DNA of 36,314 nucleotides from CAZBXE01 sp964496125 (GCA_964496125.1 CAZBXE010000015.1:1-36314); one strand, 5' to 3'; shown: positions 21,941 through 31,342, counted from the stretch's first letter. A program made the numbers and translations. Notes: generated by a model not told the origin, from the letters alone.

Positions 21941-22729
21941 ATGTGCGATTCTGCTGCTCAATTATACTCAACGGTCTATCTATCGCTCGGCAGTCCGCCA
22001 TCACGCCTGTTGTCGCGAATGGAATTGGGAACGATCCTGACGCGGCGATTAAGCTATCGTCTTGAAGCGGTAAGGCAGAGTGAACAAGGCGTAAGTATCG
22101 CGAAATCCGCCGAGATCACCATTCCTGCAACGAGCGACGAGATCGACCTGACCGCTCTCATTCCTGATATAGCTATCCCGATGTGGGCGGAGTATCGCGT
22201 GTTGAATGTCGCCTCGAATCCTGTTTGGGAGTTCCTGCCGACGGTCAACCTCTCGATGCTCCAGCATTATCGCTCACGCGGTATGTATGCCTGCTCCTTC
22301 TACGGCAATAATCCATCCGAGATCAAAATGAAGCTCTCTATGTACGGCAACGAGAGCATCCAGCCGTTCAATCGCATTCAGGTCTTTTATCTGCCTGATA
22401 TAGCAATGCCTCAGAGCGAGGACGCGCCGATCAAACTTCCTGACAACCTTGTAACGATGGTGCAGCTCGATACGATGGTCGCCGCCATTCCTCTCATTCA
22501 GGTCAATGGAGCCAAATACGTAACAGACGAGCCTGCTTTGATACCGCAAATGGCGGCAATGACCGGTCTACTTGAGCAATACAGGCAGGAGCAAAGAGAG
22601 TTCGAGTATTACTTCGATAAATGGCGGAGAGAATCACGCGGCGGTCATCGCCCGAGATACCGACAGGATGTGCTGCAAAACATCACAGGCGGAAGGCTCT
22701 ATCAAGGGTTATACGTCAATGACAATTAG
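21941..22729 (+). CDS. Hypothetical neck or head-completion protein
   Basis: 262 residues. Starts MCDSAAQLYSTVYLSLGSPP. The middle has many regular strands and short helices (IPDIAIPMWAEYRVLNV, SMLQHYRSRGMYACSFYGNN) and the C terminus is helical and basic (LEQYRQEQREFEYYFDKWRR). Position between head genes and the first Ig-module protein suggests a connector or head-completion role. The N-terminal half has no motif that I recognise. The start has AAGG five bases upstream. Confidence 0.58.
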   Translation: MCDSAAQLYSTVYLSLGSPPSRLLSRMELGTILTRRLSYRLEAVRQSEQGVSIAKSAEITIPATSDEIDLTALIPDIAIPMWAEYRVLNVASNPVWEFLPTVNLSMLQHYRSRGMYACSFYGNNPSEIKMKLSMYGNESIQPFNRIQVFYLPDIAMPQSEDAPIKLPDNLVTMVQLDTMVAAIPLIQVNGAKYVTDEPALIPQMAAMTGLLEQYRQEQREFEYYFDKWRRESRGGHRPRYRQDVLQNITGGRLYQGLYVNDN

Positions 22730-22846
22730 TGGTTAGTGGTCAGTGGTCAGTGGTCAGTGGTCAGTGGTCAGGGACGAGGGAGCAGGGAACGGTGAGCAGT
22801 AAGCAGGGAGCGGTGAGCAGGGAGCGGTGAGCAGGGAGCGGTGAGC
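22730..22846 (+). repeat. Heptamer tract GTGGTCA and GGGAGCG-GTGAGCA
   Basis: After the stop come one GTGGTTA and about five GTGGTCA units, then paired heptamers GGGAGCG-GTGAGCA about three times, ending at the next start. No ribosome site apart from GGGAG within the repeat. Confidence 0.88.
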
Positions 22847-22850
22847 AGCT

Positions 22851-23777
22851 ATGGCAACAGCGGTCAATTTCGATACGGTCAAGAAAGGTGTGGTAGCGTT
22901 GCTGCTCGCCTCGGATACGGCGTATGGCACAGGCACGACCGGCAATGCTCCTGACGGTAGTATTAGAAGTCTGCCGTCGGCAACGGAGTTCTCTGATCGC
23001 ATCCTTGAGGTAGATGAAGAAGTCTGCTCTCTCATCACGCAGACGGTCGGGCATCCTTATCAATCGACCTTTGTTACCACAAGCGGAGCATTGAACGGGC
23101 CGAGTGCTTCATTACCGGCTCGAACAGGAGCTGTCCTTCAAGTCCTTACGCTTGCAGGTAAAGTAAGCTTAGATTGGACATCTGCCAATGTTTCAGGCTC
23201 TGTTATCAGTATTGCGAATCACGGGCTTGTTACAGGACAAAAAGTGCGTGTTACGTCCGCCGGAACGCTGCCTGCTCCTCTTGCCGCCGGTGTCGATTAC
23301 TACATCATCCGGCTTACGTCCGGCTCTTTCTCATTCGCCTCAACACTCTGGAACGCCAATGCAAGTACAGCGATCACGCTCACCAATACAGGCTCAGGCA
23401 CGAGCACTCTGACAAGCCAATTCATCGAAGGCACACAGACCAATAGTAAGGATACCGCCGTAACCGCCTTTTATAATGCAAGCGTCTATACCACGAGCGA
23501 ATCGGGCGCTTGCGGTTTTTGGTATATCGAAGGTGATACGATCTATACTTCCTCGCCTCAATGCAAAGTGGTCTATGCGGATGTTACGAAGGGAGCTTCG
23601 CCGCAAGCTCCGTCGATGTATGAGTTCGCTCTCATTGCCGGAACGGTCGCAAAACTTCTCAAAGACGGTGGTGCGTCCGACCTTTCAGGCTATTATGCAG
23701 GACAATATCAGCAGTATCTGGCTCAAATAGGTGCAGGAGCAACGGTGCTTCCGGCAATTGAAGCATATAAAGGGTGA
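22851..23777 (+). CDS. Virion protein with inserted Ig-like module
   Basis: 308 residues. Residues of about 105-190 contain the recurring module: IANHGLVTGQKVRVTSAGTL, then PAPLAAGVDYYIIRL, then AITLTNTGSGTSTL. This pattern (HGLxxG ... G-x-L-P ... YYV ... GSGT) returns in three more proteins of this window. The flanks are non-module sequence. The N-terminal part (ATAVNFDTVKKGVVALLLAS) and the helical C terminus (ALIAGTVAKLLKDGGASDLS) look like a head-tail adaptor subunit, and the module probably projects outward. Function by position only. Confidence 0.62.
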   Translation: MATAVNFDTVKKGVVALLLASDTAYGTGTTGNAPDGSIRSLPSATEFSDRILEVDEEVCSLITQTVGHPYQSTFVTTSGALNGPSASLPARTGAVLQVLTLAGKVSLDWTSANVSGSVISIANHGLVTGQKVRVTSAGTLPAPLAAGVDYYIIRLTSGSFSFASTLWNANASTAITLTNTGSGTSTLTSQFIEGTQTNSKDTAVTAFYNASVYTTSESGACGFWYIEGDTIYTSSPQCKVVYADVTKGASPQAPSMYEFALIAGTVAKLLKDGGASDLSGYYAGQYQQYLAQIGAGATVLPAIEAYKG

Positions 23778-23812
23778 AGGATAAAGGCGAAAGGATAAAG
23801 GCGAAAAGGTAA
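23778..23812 (+). repeat. Heptamer tract AGGATAA-AGGCGAA
   Basis: Alternating AGGATAA and AGGCGAA units start immediately after the stop and lead to the next ATG. They also supply AAAGG as a possible ribosome site. Confidence 0.85.
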
Positions 23813-23820
23813 AGGATCAG

Positions 23821-24627
23821 ATGGCGATAACTGAACAGCAAATAGCAACGTATGCGATGCACCGGCTTAAGACGGATGGCAGAATGGAACTGCCTCTCCA
23901 ATCCTTTATCGGCAACGCTCTCAATAACCTTGCACGAAAGATTGCCGTCGATCAGACGCGGCGGCAGTATCTGATGACCGATTCCAAGAGCGTGACCGCA
24001 AGCAATTCCAACGTCGATGGCCTCGCTTCGTATGCCGATCTCACTTCCTTGCTCGCCGATCCGCAGATAATGCTCGATATGCTCTCCTACGGCAATATCT
24101 TCTGGGCACCTACTCCGATCACTTGGACTGCATTGGCTGTGTCAGGAAACACGATAGCGATCAATTCGTTAGGCTTTTGGCAAGGACAGGCAGTAACGCT
24201 CTCAACAACAGGAGCATTGCCTGCTCCTCTTGCTCCAGGCACGACCTATTATCTTGTAACGACCGGCGGTGATACCACGCCTATCAGTGTGTCTTTTGCG
24301 GCAACGGCGGCAGACGCGGCGGCCGGTAATGTCATTACGCTCACAAATAGCGGTTCAGGCATAGGAACGATGACCTTGAAATCAACGATAGTTTGCCAAT
24401 GGTTAGGCGGTATGGAGCAAGGCTTGCTGCCTCAATGTCTGCCGTTCCAATACGCGACGATCTGGCTTCAAGGTTCATTCCTTTATACGCTGCGGTCGGG
24501 TGGCACATTCTCCTTTGCCGTGCCATTCATTCCGACGCTCGATGATCTGCCTGAAGCATTGGAATCCGATCTGCTCGATGAAGTGGTGAATATCGCTCTG
24601 ACGAGTGGGTTTGAGGGGAAAGAGTGA
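23821..24627 (+). CDS. Probable tail-connector (adaptor) protein with Ig-like module
   Basis: 268 residues. The N-terminal 95 residues are helical (TEQQIATYAMHRLKTDGRME, FIGNALNNLARKI). Residues of about 100-180 hold the recurring module (TLSTTGALPAPLAPGTTYYL, then ITLTNSGSGIGTMTL). The C-terminal part, QCLPFQYATIWLQGSFLYTL and FIPTLDDLPEALESDLLDEV, returns to a structural core. The module therefore appears inserted into the middle of an older gene. Place and layout suit a podovirus adaptor between portal and nozzle, but this is inference. Confidence 0.58.
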   Translation: MAITEQQIATYAMHRLKTDGRMELPLQSFIGNALNNLARKIAVDQTRRQYLMTDSKSVTASNSNVDGLASYADLTSLLADPQIMLDMLSYGNIFWAPTPITWTALAVSGNTIAINSLGFWQGQAVTLSTTGALPAPLAPGTTYYLVTTGGDTTPISVSFAATAADAAAGNVITLTNSGSGIGTMTLKSTIVCQWLGGMEQGLLPQCLPFQYATIWLQGSFLYTLRSGGTFSFAVPFIPTLDDLPEALESDLLDEVVNIALTSGFEGKE

Positions 24628-24654
24628 AGGGTAAAAGCGAAAGGGTAAAGGCGA
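24628..24654 (+). repeat. Heptamer spacer AGGGTAA
   Basis: Four heptamer-like units (AGGGTAA, AAGCGAA, AGGGTAA, AGGCGA) fill the whole spacer between stop and ATG. Confidence 0.8.
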
Positions 24655-25209
24655 ATGGCAACGAAGCGAAAAGTAATAAAGGATACGGGTGATGACGAGA
24701 GATTGCCGTCGATGCCTGTATTGACAGCTGAACAGCTTGCGGAGAACGATGCCATTCAGCAAGCTCTTGCTGCTAAAAAGGCGGCTATCGGGCTTGGATT
24801 ACCCGTCTCAGGCAACTCTCGCGAATATCAGCGAGCATTGGCGGTGGTGGCAAGTCTTGCAGCCGTTGATTCTTCATACCTCTCTCCAAAGGCTATCAAT
24901 GACCTTACTGAATCTCTGGCCGTCATCGGTGATTTTGATAGAGCATACGAGCGAAGCGGCAATGAGGAATACAAAGAGATCGATTCTGCGATCAAGGAAT
25001 ACGAAGGGAGACCGCACGGTGTAGTTGCCATTCCCGGCTGTAATTGTCCGCCTCTTGTGGGTAGAGCATTGGATAATAACGGTCAGCCAAAAGCGATCGA
25101 GTATTCGCAACGGTTCGTTCGCCGTGAAGTGTATGTAAGATCGCAAGAGAGATGGTGTCGCCTTTTGATGTGCAATGCGTGCGGCAAGCTGACGGTCAGT
25201 GGGGAGTAG
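24655..25209 (+). CDS. Hypothetical structural-region protein with Cys cluster
   Basis: 184 residues. The N-terminal two thirds are helical (LTAEQLAENDAIQQALAAKK, ALAVVASLAAVDSSYLSPKA). The C-terminal third carries a Cys cluster, PGCNCPPLVG near residue 128 and LMCNACGK near 174, that should form a zinc ribbon. It lies between the adaptor-like gene and the nozzle gene. No family recognised. The zinc site may hold a small tail-completion protein together. Confidence 0.6.
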   Translation: MATKRKVIKDTGDDERLPSMPVLTAEQLAENDAIQQALAAKKAAIGLGLPVSGNSREYQRALAVVASLAAVDSSYLSPKAINDLTESLAVIGDFDRAYERSGNEEYKEIDSAIKEYEGRPHGVVAIPGCNCPPLVGRALDNNGQPKAIEYSQRFVRREVYVRSQERWCRLLMCNACGKLTVSGE

Positions 25210-25253
25210 GGAAAAGTGGATAGGGAAAAGGGAAGAGGGAATAGGCAATAGAT

Positions 25254-27626
25254 ATGCGGCGGCAATTACTGACAACCTCACAATTCGGACGCGGATACAA
25301 CGATTCGGTTGAGCCTTTGTCGTCTGATCCTTCGACCTTTGGTGCTGGCTCGTGCAACCTGATGGTGCTTGGCGAGAACGTTCAGCGTCCATTCGGCGGT
25401 CTGACAGGTCAAGGAGCAGGGAGTGGAACGGGCTATGCGTGTCAATTCGGTGCGGATTGGGGCGGGTTGAAGCCTTATTCGAGCGTTGCCGGTAAAGGTT
25501 CGCAGCTTAGTGATTATTCCTCAACGCTCTTTGTAATAGGGAGCGGTTATGCGTCCAAATTAGGTGCGAATCTGACGAGCGGAACGAATCTCTCGACCTT
25601 TACTTCCGCTGCCGTCAATACCGGCACAGGCAACCTGAACATCCCGACGCACGGTTTGACGGCGTATGAACCTGTTTATTTGACCACGACAGGCACTCTG
25701 CCTCTCGGATTGAGTATCTCGACAGCATATTTCGTGATCGTTGTCGATGCAAATAACATCAAACTTGCCTCAAGTTACGTCAATGCGGTCGGCGGAACTG
25801 CCATAACAGGCGGCACGACCGGCACAGGCACTCAAAGCCTTAGATCAGGCAACAATATCATCGCTACAAGCCTTTTGCAGGTCGGAAGCAACCTTAACGC
25901 AGGTTATGTTTACACTTATTTAGACACTGCAGGACTTGCTCAGGCAGTAGCTCCTACCGTCATCGTTCCAAGCAATCCGTCCGCTCCTTATACGGGATTT
26001 ATCAATGGTGCGGTCAATTTCAAGATCGCAGCGATACGTGATAGGCAGAATATGGGTGTCAATATCGACAATCCTGCCGCTCCTGTCAAAGGCAGAGCCT
26101 CAAGTGCGACCGCCGTTGTCGTTCCGAACAATAAGACCGTCAAGATCACTTTTCCGACCGCTCAGACCGGACAGACGCATTGGGCGGTATTCTCGACAAA
26201 AGAAGGGTTTGGCGGCACAGGCGAGTTCTATCGTGTAGGTTGGCGTAGTTCGAGTGATGTAGCAGCCGTTTGGTATTTCGGGATCTCGGAAACGACGGTC
26301 GCGGCGGCAACAGGCAGGACGTTGGAGTTCGATTACAGAACAGGCGACCTTCTTCCTGAGACGGCGTGGTTAGAGGATTTTCCGCCTCAGCCTGGCACTC
26401 ATTGCGTGCGGATCGAGAACATTATGATGGTGTTCGGTTCATCCGATGGCACGGTCGCACAGGTTTCATTGCCGGGATTCTTCGAGAGCTACAATCCATT
26501 CCATCTTCTCTACTTTCCTGAACCTGTAACGGCGGTGCTTCATCGCCAAGTAGATGATTTCGCCGTCGTCGCCTGTCGTAACTCGATACACGCGGTGCAA
26601 TATGTAGGCTATCGCGGCGGAGAATTGCCGCCTGCTACCGTTACGACGATCACGCCGGACATCGGTATCGCCTATCAGTCGAATTGGGCGTTGGGCGGCG
26701 GTCAGATATGTGCCTATATTGAAGGAACAGGGCTTGTGATGATGACCTCCGGCGGCGAGATAGACTTCGAGTTCGGACGTGAAGTAGAAAGGTTCACCTC
26801 GCAATGGACAGCATCAGGCACGGTCGTGGGGTTTGATCCTTCCACGCGTTCCTTTGTAGCTGCCTGCGGCAATGAAACGGTCTCATTTTGTCTGCAAACG
26901 GGTGTTTGGTCAACTCCGATCTACATAGCGGATGCGAATGTATCAGGCACGGCAAAAAGTGCCATAAACTCGAATGGAAGTCTCTATATCTCGCTTGAAT
27001 CCGGCGGTGTCGTGACGGCTTACAAGTGGGATGGCGGAGGGGTGCGGATGCCTGTGTGTGCTATCGGTCAATGGCAATCCGCACCTCTTGGCCGTAGTGT
27101 GCAGATATACGAGGCGGCATCTGCCATTCAGCAAGGTGCGAATACCGAGCCTGCGATAATCGGGCTGCATACCAACCTATTCAAACCCTATCTTCGCTCC
27201 TGTTCGGTTTCAAACGGCTCATCAACGCTCACCTCAAGCCTCTCCGGTGCGTTTACAACCGCCTATACAGGCAAACAGGCGGTCGTGTTCGGCACGAATA
27301 TCGGCGGCGCAGGTGTCCATTACATCATCTGTAAATTAAGCTATCTTACAGGCACGACCGCACAGATGCTCGATAGAACGACAGGTGCGCCGATCAATGC
27401 ATCGGCAAGTGCATCCGATCTGTTCGTGCTTGTAGGACGTGATTTCTTCACACTTGCACCGGGAGCAAATGCCGAACAGTTCCTTCTGAATGTGCGCCCA
27501 AGCCTTCAGAACGTAAGATCGTGGTGCGTCTCCACCTTCCTTGCTACCGATGCGGTTACAGGCAATATCTACGGTCAAAGCGTGTTCGGGACAGGCAGCG
27601 AGAGTTCTGTGGTGAATGTTGGTTAG
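25254..27626 (+). CDS. Tail nozzle-like beta-propeller protein
   Basis: 790 residues. The N-terminal part has a tail-protein look (TTSQFGRGYNDSVEPLSSDP). Residues of about 120-200 hold the recurring Ig-like module (IPTHGLTAYEPVYLTTTGTL, then VVDANNIKLASSYVNAVGGT). From about 330 on the sequence is a long run of strand repeats: RIENIMMVFGSSDGTVAQVS, DDFAVVACRNSIHAVQYVGY, SRSFVAACGNETVSFCLQTG and KWDGGGVRMPVCAIGQW. This is like the propeller fold of podovirus nozzle proteins (T7 gp12 and P22 gp10 type). It should form the tip of a short tail. The fold is inferred from the blade pattern, and it is the main reason to call the phage short-tailed. Confidence 0.62.
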   Translation: MRRQLLTTSQFGRGYNDSVEPLSSDPSTFGAGSCNLMVLGENVQRPFGGLTGQGAGSGTGYACQFGADWGGLKPYSSVAGKGSQLSDYSSTLFVIGSGYASKLGANLTSGTNLSTFTSAAVNTGTGNLNIPTHGLTAYEPVYLTTTGTLPLGLSISTAYFVIVVDANNIKLASSYVNAVGGTAITGGTTGTGTQSLRSGNNIIATSLLQVGSNLNAGYVYTYLDTAGLAQAVAPTVIVPSNPSAPYTGFINGAVNFKIAAIRDRQNMGVNIDNPAAPVKGRASSATAVVVPNNKTVKITFPTAQTGQTHWAVFSTKEGFGGTGEFYRVGWRSSSDVAAVWYFGISETTVAAATGRTLEFDYRTGDLLPETAWLEDFPPQPGTHCVRIENIMMVFGSSDGTVAQVSLPGFFESYNPFHLLYFPEPVTAVLHRQVDDFAVVACRNSIHAVQYVGYRGGELPPATVTTITPDIGIAYQSNWALGGGQICAYIEGTGLVMMTSGGEIDFEFGREVERFTSQWTASGTVVGFDPSTRSFVAACGNETVSFCLQTGVWSTPIYIADANVSGTAKSAINSNGSLYISLESGGVVTAYKWDGGGVRMPVCAIGQWQSAPLGRSVQIYEAASAIQQGANTEPAIIGLHTNLFKPYLRSCSVSNGSSTLTSSLSGAFTTAYTGKQAVVFGTNIGGAGVHYIICKLSYLTGTTAQMLDRTTGAPINASASASDLFVLVGRDFFTLAPGANAEQFLLNVRPSLQNVRSWCVSTFLATDAVTGNIYGQSVFGTGSESSVVNVG

Positions 27627-27627
27627 A

Positions 27628-27690
27628 AGGAAGAAGCTGGAAGCAAGAAGCAAGAAGCGAGAAGCGAGAAGCTGGAAGTAAGAAGCAAGA
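27628..27690 (+). repeat. Heptamer tract AGCAAGA x9
   Basis: Nine consecutive units (AGCAAGA, AGCGAGA, AGCTGGA, AGTAAGA and variants) start one base after the nozzle stop and end five bases before the terminase ATG. Confidence 0.88.
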
Positions 27691-27695
27691 AGTGG

Positions 27696-29744
27696 ATGCA
27701 GTTAGATGCCAAAGGTAGAAGGACGGAATTGACCGAAAACGAGCTTATGCGGCTCATTATGAGTGCGCGAGGGCTTAAACCTGCCATCAATACCGCCGCT
27801 CACGATCTTGAGGCTCAAGGTTGGGAAGTTTGGCTCAAAACGATCTCTCCTGAAACTTTTTCCGCTCCATTCTCAGACGCTCATAGACAATTCTGGTCTC
27901 ATTATTGGAATCTGTTGATGCGGATGAAGAATGGAGAGACCATTCCTGCTGCTGACCGCAATATCCTCTTACCGCTTGGACGCGGCTGTGCAAAGAGTTC
28001 AAGTGCGGAAATGGCGGCCATAATGGAAGGCTGCATCTTAGGCACGGGATATTGCCTTTATCTCTCCGGCACACAATCGCTTGCGGAAGATCATCTCTAT
28101 GCCGTCAAACTCATCCTGGATAGTGATGTGATGGAACGTTATTATCCTCAAATGGCAAAGCCTAAACTGCAGAAAGGCGGTCAACAGGCGAAATATACAC
28201 AGGATACTATCGTTACCGAGTGCGGTTGGGCAATGACTGCTCGCGGTATCACGGGCAGCGTTCGCGGCGGACGTGTCGGTTTGAATCGCTTTTCATTGGT
28301 GATAACGGATGACGTTGACGCTCTGACAGATAGTTTGGCGGTAACAGCCAAGAAAGAACGGATACTTGCTCGAACCGTCTATCCTGCAATGAATCGCACA
28401 GGCATTTCGATCTTCGCACAGAACCTTATCACGCCGCATAGTCTCGCTTCGCGGATATTATCTCGCCAAAGCGACCTCTTAAGTGAAAGAACGGTCATAG
28501 GCGATGGAAAGCATCCTGTGCCTGCATTTAGACAGCTCGATCTTGTAAGCCGCACGGATGAAAACGGAGTGCCGCGTTGGGAGATTCGCTCCTGTGTTCC
28601 TCAATGGGATTATTTCAATGTCGAGGATGCTCGGTCATTCTTGGCACGAAGCGGTAAGGATGCGTTTCTTGCGGAGTATCAGCACGAGTTCGTCTCGAAA
28701 AAGGGTAAAGTCCTTTCACAGCACGACCGCGACCTTCAAGCGATCACTTGGAGCGAGTTCAAGTCTCTTTATGGCACAGGGTATATTCCTGAGCATTGGA
28801 AAGCGGCCTGTGGTCTTGATGTAGGTTTCTCGGATGGTCAAGTGCCTCACTATTCTGCTTGGGTGTTCATTGCTACGGCGGCTCAGAACAGCCCGCTCGC
28901 CGGTGCGCAATTCATCTATCGGACGCATAGTTTCAAAGGTGTGAGCGTAGATGACCAGGCAATGGATATTGTTGATTACTTAAGGCCGTTCGACGAGCGT
29001 CGTGAATCTGTGAGTTCTTTGGATGGCACAGGCAGAGATCCTCGTCCTTATAATGAGATCGACCTTATAACGCATTGGCAAATATCTCACGAGGCATCAG
29101 GTTCGCTACTGACGTTCCAGCAGAAATACGGCATTCCGTTCTCGAAACAGAAGCATTTTGGAGCAACGGACGGCATCGCACAGTGGAATCATCTTTGTTT
29201 GCCTGACTATACGAAGCCGCATCCTTTTCGTGATGATACTTACAACGAGGAAGATGGGCAGTATGAATTAGGCTGTCCTCGCTTGTTCTATATCGTTGAT
29301 GACGATCAGCGAGCCGTCCCGCGAAACGATCAAGGATTAAAGCTCTTTTTCGAGCAGATAGAAGGTTGGGAATGGGTTCCGGTGGAGTTGACCGCGTCGG
29401 GGATGACGCGAGAAAAGCCTTCAAAGGTAAATGATGATTTTGCTGATTGCACGAAATCTCTGCTTCAATGGTTCGCATCTGCTCCGATCACGCAATTAAC
29501 GCCGATGGAGAAGATAATGGCAGATATGCCTGAGCGGTTCAAAGAGGCGGAAGTGATAGAGGCAGCGCAGCGTGGAAATAATGTTGTTTCTGATGATACG
29601 GACATAATGGCTCAGGCAAAGTATATGTATCTGCAAAGAGAGTTTGCGAAACAGCAAAGAGATTCCGCACCGGCGGCAGGTGTTGCAGGTGTGTTCGGTC
29701 GTCGAGGAATTGATTCGACGCTTGGAGCGAGAGGGAGAAGGTAG
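27696..29744 (+). CDS. Terminase large subunit
   Basis: 682 residues. The N-terminal ATPase has a Walker A-like GRGCAKSS at about 95-102, followed by CLYLSGTQSLAEDHL and the Walker B-like LVITDDVD at about 200-207. The C-terminal nuclease domain begins near residue 372 with GLDVGFSDG, whose Asp is the first metal ligand of the RNase H-type headful nuclease. A later VNDDFADCTKSLLQW is the expected acidic end motif. It packages DNA into the head by ATP hydrolysis and cuts it. The length suits large podovirus or siphovirus terminases. It lies after the tail genes, far from the small subunit, which is unusual. Confidence 0.9.
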   Translation: MQLDAKGRRTELTENELMRLIMSARGLKPAINTAAHDLEAQGWEVWLKTISPETFSAPFSDAHRQFWSHYWNLLMRMKNGETIPAADRNILLPLGRGCAKSSSAEMAAIMEGCILGTGYCLYLSGTQSLAEDHLYAVKLILDSDVMERYYPQMAKPKLQKGGQQAKYTQDTIVTECGWAMTARGITGSVRGGRVGLNRFSLVITDDVDALTDSLAVTAKKERILARTVYPAMNRTGISIFAQNLITPHSLASRILSRQSDLLSERTVIGDGKHPVPAFRQLDLVSRTDENGVPRWEIRSCVPQWDYFNVEDARSFLARSGKDAFLAEYQHEFVSKKGKVLSQHDRDLQAITWSEFKSLYGTGYIPEHWKAACGLDVGFSDGQVPHYSAWVFIATAAQNSPLAGAQFIYRTHSFKGVSVDDQAMDIVDYLRPFDERRESVSSLDGTGRDPRPYNEIDLITHWQISHEASGSLLTFQQKYGIPFSKQKHFGATDGIAQWNHLCLPDYTKPHPFRDDTYNEEDGQYELGCPRLFYIVDDDQRAVPRNDQGLKLFFEQIEGWEWVPVELTASGMTREKPSKVNDDFADCTKSLLQWFASAPITQLTPMEKIMADMPERFKEAEVIEAAQRGNNVVSDDTDIMAQAKYMYLQREFAKQQRDSAPAAGVAGVFGRRGIDSTLGARGRR

Positions 29745-29870
29745 AAGGAAGCAGATAGTGAATAGTGGAGAATGGAAAAAAAATTGGTGAAAGGTGGTGT
29801 TGATGTTACAATGTGGGCGGCACACACACCTTGGTAGTCAACGGTCAATAGTCAATAGTCAATCAAAGTT
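29745..29870 (+). repeat. Heptamer-containing spacer
   Basis: 126 bp without a gene. Four heptamers GTCAACG, GTCAATA, GTCAATA, GTCAATC (29837-29864) lie directly before the next start. Confidence 0.75.
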
Positions 29871-30140
29871 ATGGCAACATTTATACTCAACGGGTCTATC
29901 GCCGTTACGAATACGGCAGAGGATATTTTGGCAGAAGGACACGCACTGACGGCAGTGGTGCTGACGATAGAAGGAGCTGATGCTCGGTATAACGTCGGTG
30001 CGGATGCTTCAGGGACGGCAGGCGAGTTGGTAGTAGGCACAGGCGGTGTCGGCTCGGCAACGATCACGAATCTCGTTCAGCAGCGTATCTCCATTTATGG
30101 TGCGTCCGGTGTGAAGTGGTCGATCCGTACGGCAGGGTAA
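29871..30140 (+). CDS. Small virion-type protein
   Basis: 89 residues, strand-rich, Ala/Gly/Thr-rich and lacking charges (MATFILNGSIAVTNTAEDIL, then GTAGELVVGTGGVGSATIT), ending SGVKWSIRTAG. This composition is typical of a small capsid decoration or tail-spike accessory protein. It is four bases upstream of the lysozyme-like gene and probably shares its message. No family recognised. Confidence 0.6.
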   Translation: MATFILNGSIAVTNTAEDILAEGHALTAVVLTIEGADARYNVGADASGTAGELVVGTGGVGSATITNLVQQRISIYGASGVKWSIRTAG

Positions 30141-30143
30141 ACA

Positions 30144-31166
30144 ATGAAGCTATCCCGTCCACAGATCAAATTGCAGTTCGACCGAGCCAAGAAGCTCGGT
30201 TGGATCCCGTTCTTTCAGGAAGCGGCCTCGACGATCACGAAGAATTACTTTGACGCGGCCGACCTGATGGCTATCGCGTCGCGTGAGACCGATTTGCAGC
30301 CAAAGTGGCTCACAAAGCCCGGCGATGGTGGTAATGGCTTCGGACTGATGCAGGCAGACAAGCGGTCTTTTCCTGAGTTCACGAAAGGCGACGGGTGGAA
30401 GGACGCTCGCACGGGTATCTTGTTCGGCGCTAAGGTGCTGATGCAGAAGTGGGAAGATTATCGGGCGAATGTCGGCAAGCAGGCGAAGGTCAAGAGTTCC
30501 AAGACGGGCAAATACAGCACATACACGGGCAAGCTCGCAATGGGCTCGGTCGCTCAGCACGTCGTCCTCTCGTCTTACAACAGCGGCCGGTGGGCACAGT
30601 ACGCCTTTGCAAAAGATCAGGACATTGACAAATACTCGACGGGCAAGGACTACGGGGCAGACGTGATGGCTCGTGCCGGCGTGTTTCGTTCGCTGCTCGC
30701 AAAAGAGACCTTCCCTTCGACCACGACCACGATCTCGGTCGCATCTTCAACGAGTTCGGCGGCGGCTTCGACGGAAGTTAGTACCGGGACTTCCACAGAG
30801 ACTGCGGCATCGGGAACTATCCTTCCGCCTGATGCTGACAGCACCCTCTCTACCGAACCGCCGCCGGAGAATCCTGAGCAAGGTACGTTTGCCGCGTATG
30901 TACCGCAGATAGACACAGCCAAGCGATGGCTCAAGTCTCTTTTTGCCGGTACGAGTGTTGGAGCGGCATTTTCGACGGTCGTCGGCTTGCCTGAATGGAT
31001 GCAGATCGTGCTTTTTTCGCTCGTCGGAGTTGTGATCGTCGGCACTATCGTCGTTTTCGCACTCTATTACAAGCAAGTTTTTCACTATGTTACGGCGATG
31101 AATACGCTCAAAGCCGATCCGCGTATGCTCTCGCCTGACATTAAAGGTAAAGTTCCGGAGAAGTGA
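30144..31166 (+). CDS. Lysozyme/lytic transglycosylase with C-terminal membrane anchor
   Basis: 340 residues. The N-terminal 185 residues carry an SLT/goose-lysozyme pattern: ADLMAIASRETDLQPKWL (catalytic Glu near residue 48), then GDGGNGFGLMQADKRSFPEF and HVVLSSYNSGRWAQYAFAKD. It should cut peptidoglycan. A Ser/Thr/Ala-rich linker (residues of about 190-230) leads to a helix, WMQIVLFSLVGVVIVGTIVV (near 285-310), that can cross the membrane. An endolysin with a C-terminal rather than N-terminal anchor is uncommon and may limit it to one side until release. It stands at the start of the lysis block. Virion entry rather than lysis is possible. Confidence 0.72.
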   Translation: MKLSRPQIKLQFDRAKKLGWIPFFQEAASTITKNYFDAADLMAIASRETDLQPKWLTKPGDGGNGFGLMQADKRSFPEFTKGDGWKDARTGILFGAKVLMQKWEDYRANVGKQAKVKSSKTGKYSTYTGKLAMGSVAQHVVLSSYNSGRWAQYAFAKDQDIDKYSTGKDYGADVMARAGVFRSLLAKETFPSTTTTISVASSTSSAAASTEVSTGTSTETAASGTILPPDADSTLSTEPPPENPEQGTFAAYVPQIDTAKRWLKSLFAGTSVGAAFSTVVGLPEWMQIVLFSLVGVVIVGTIVVFALYYKQVFHYVTAMNTLKADPRMLSPDIKGKVPEK

Positions 31167-31174
31167 GTTTTGTT

Positions 31175-31342
31175 ATGGGATGCTCTCACGTTTGGGTCAG
31201 GTGCGGACACGCGAATTTGGACAGATGTTCGCGGTGCGGAAAGGTTAAATACACGGATTACACAAATGGAAAGGGTAAGCAGAGGATCAGGTTATATGTC
31301 GGTCATCACTATCAGATCATTCATCGAGTGGGCGTTCGATAG
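31175..31342 (+). CDS. Small zinc-finger protein
   Basis: 55 residues from ATG 31175, overlapping the start of the next gene by 47 bases. It contains GCSHVWVRCGHANLDRCSRC: a Cys/His series followed by CSRCG, which can bind one zinc, then a basic end (GKGKQRIRLYVGHHYQIIHR). The sequence is far from random and the frame is favoured over the longer alternative by this motif. Family unknown, but small zinc proteins of this kind are common in phage lysis and tail blocks. Confidence 0.62.
   Translation: MGCSHVWVRCGHANLDRCSRCGKVKYTDYTNGKGKQRIRLYVGHHYQIIHRVGVR

Noticed and set aside
31170..31295. N-terminal extension of the holin-candidate gene
   Set aside because: It starts with TTG without a ribosome site and overlaps the zinc-finger frame, which has a clear Cys pattern.
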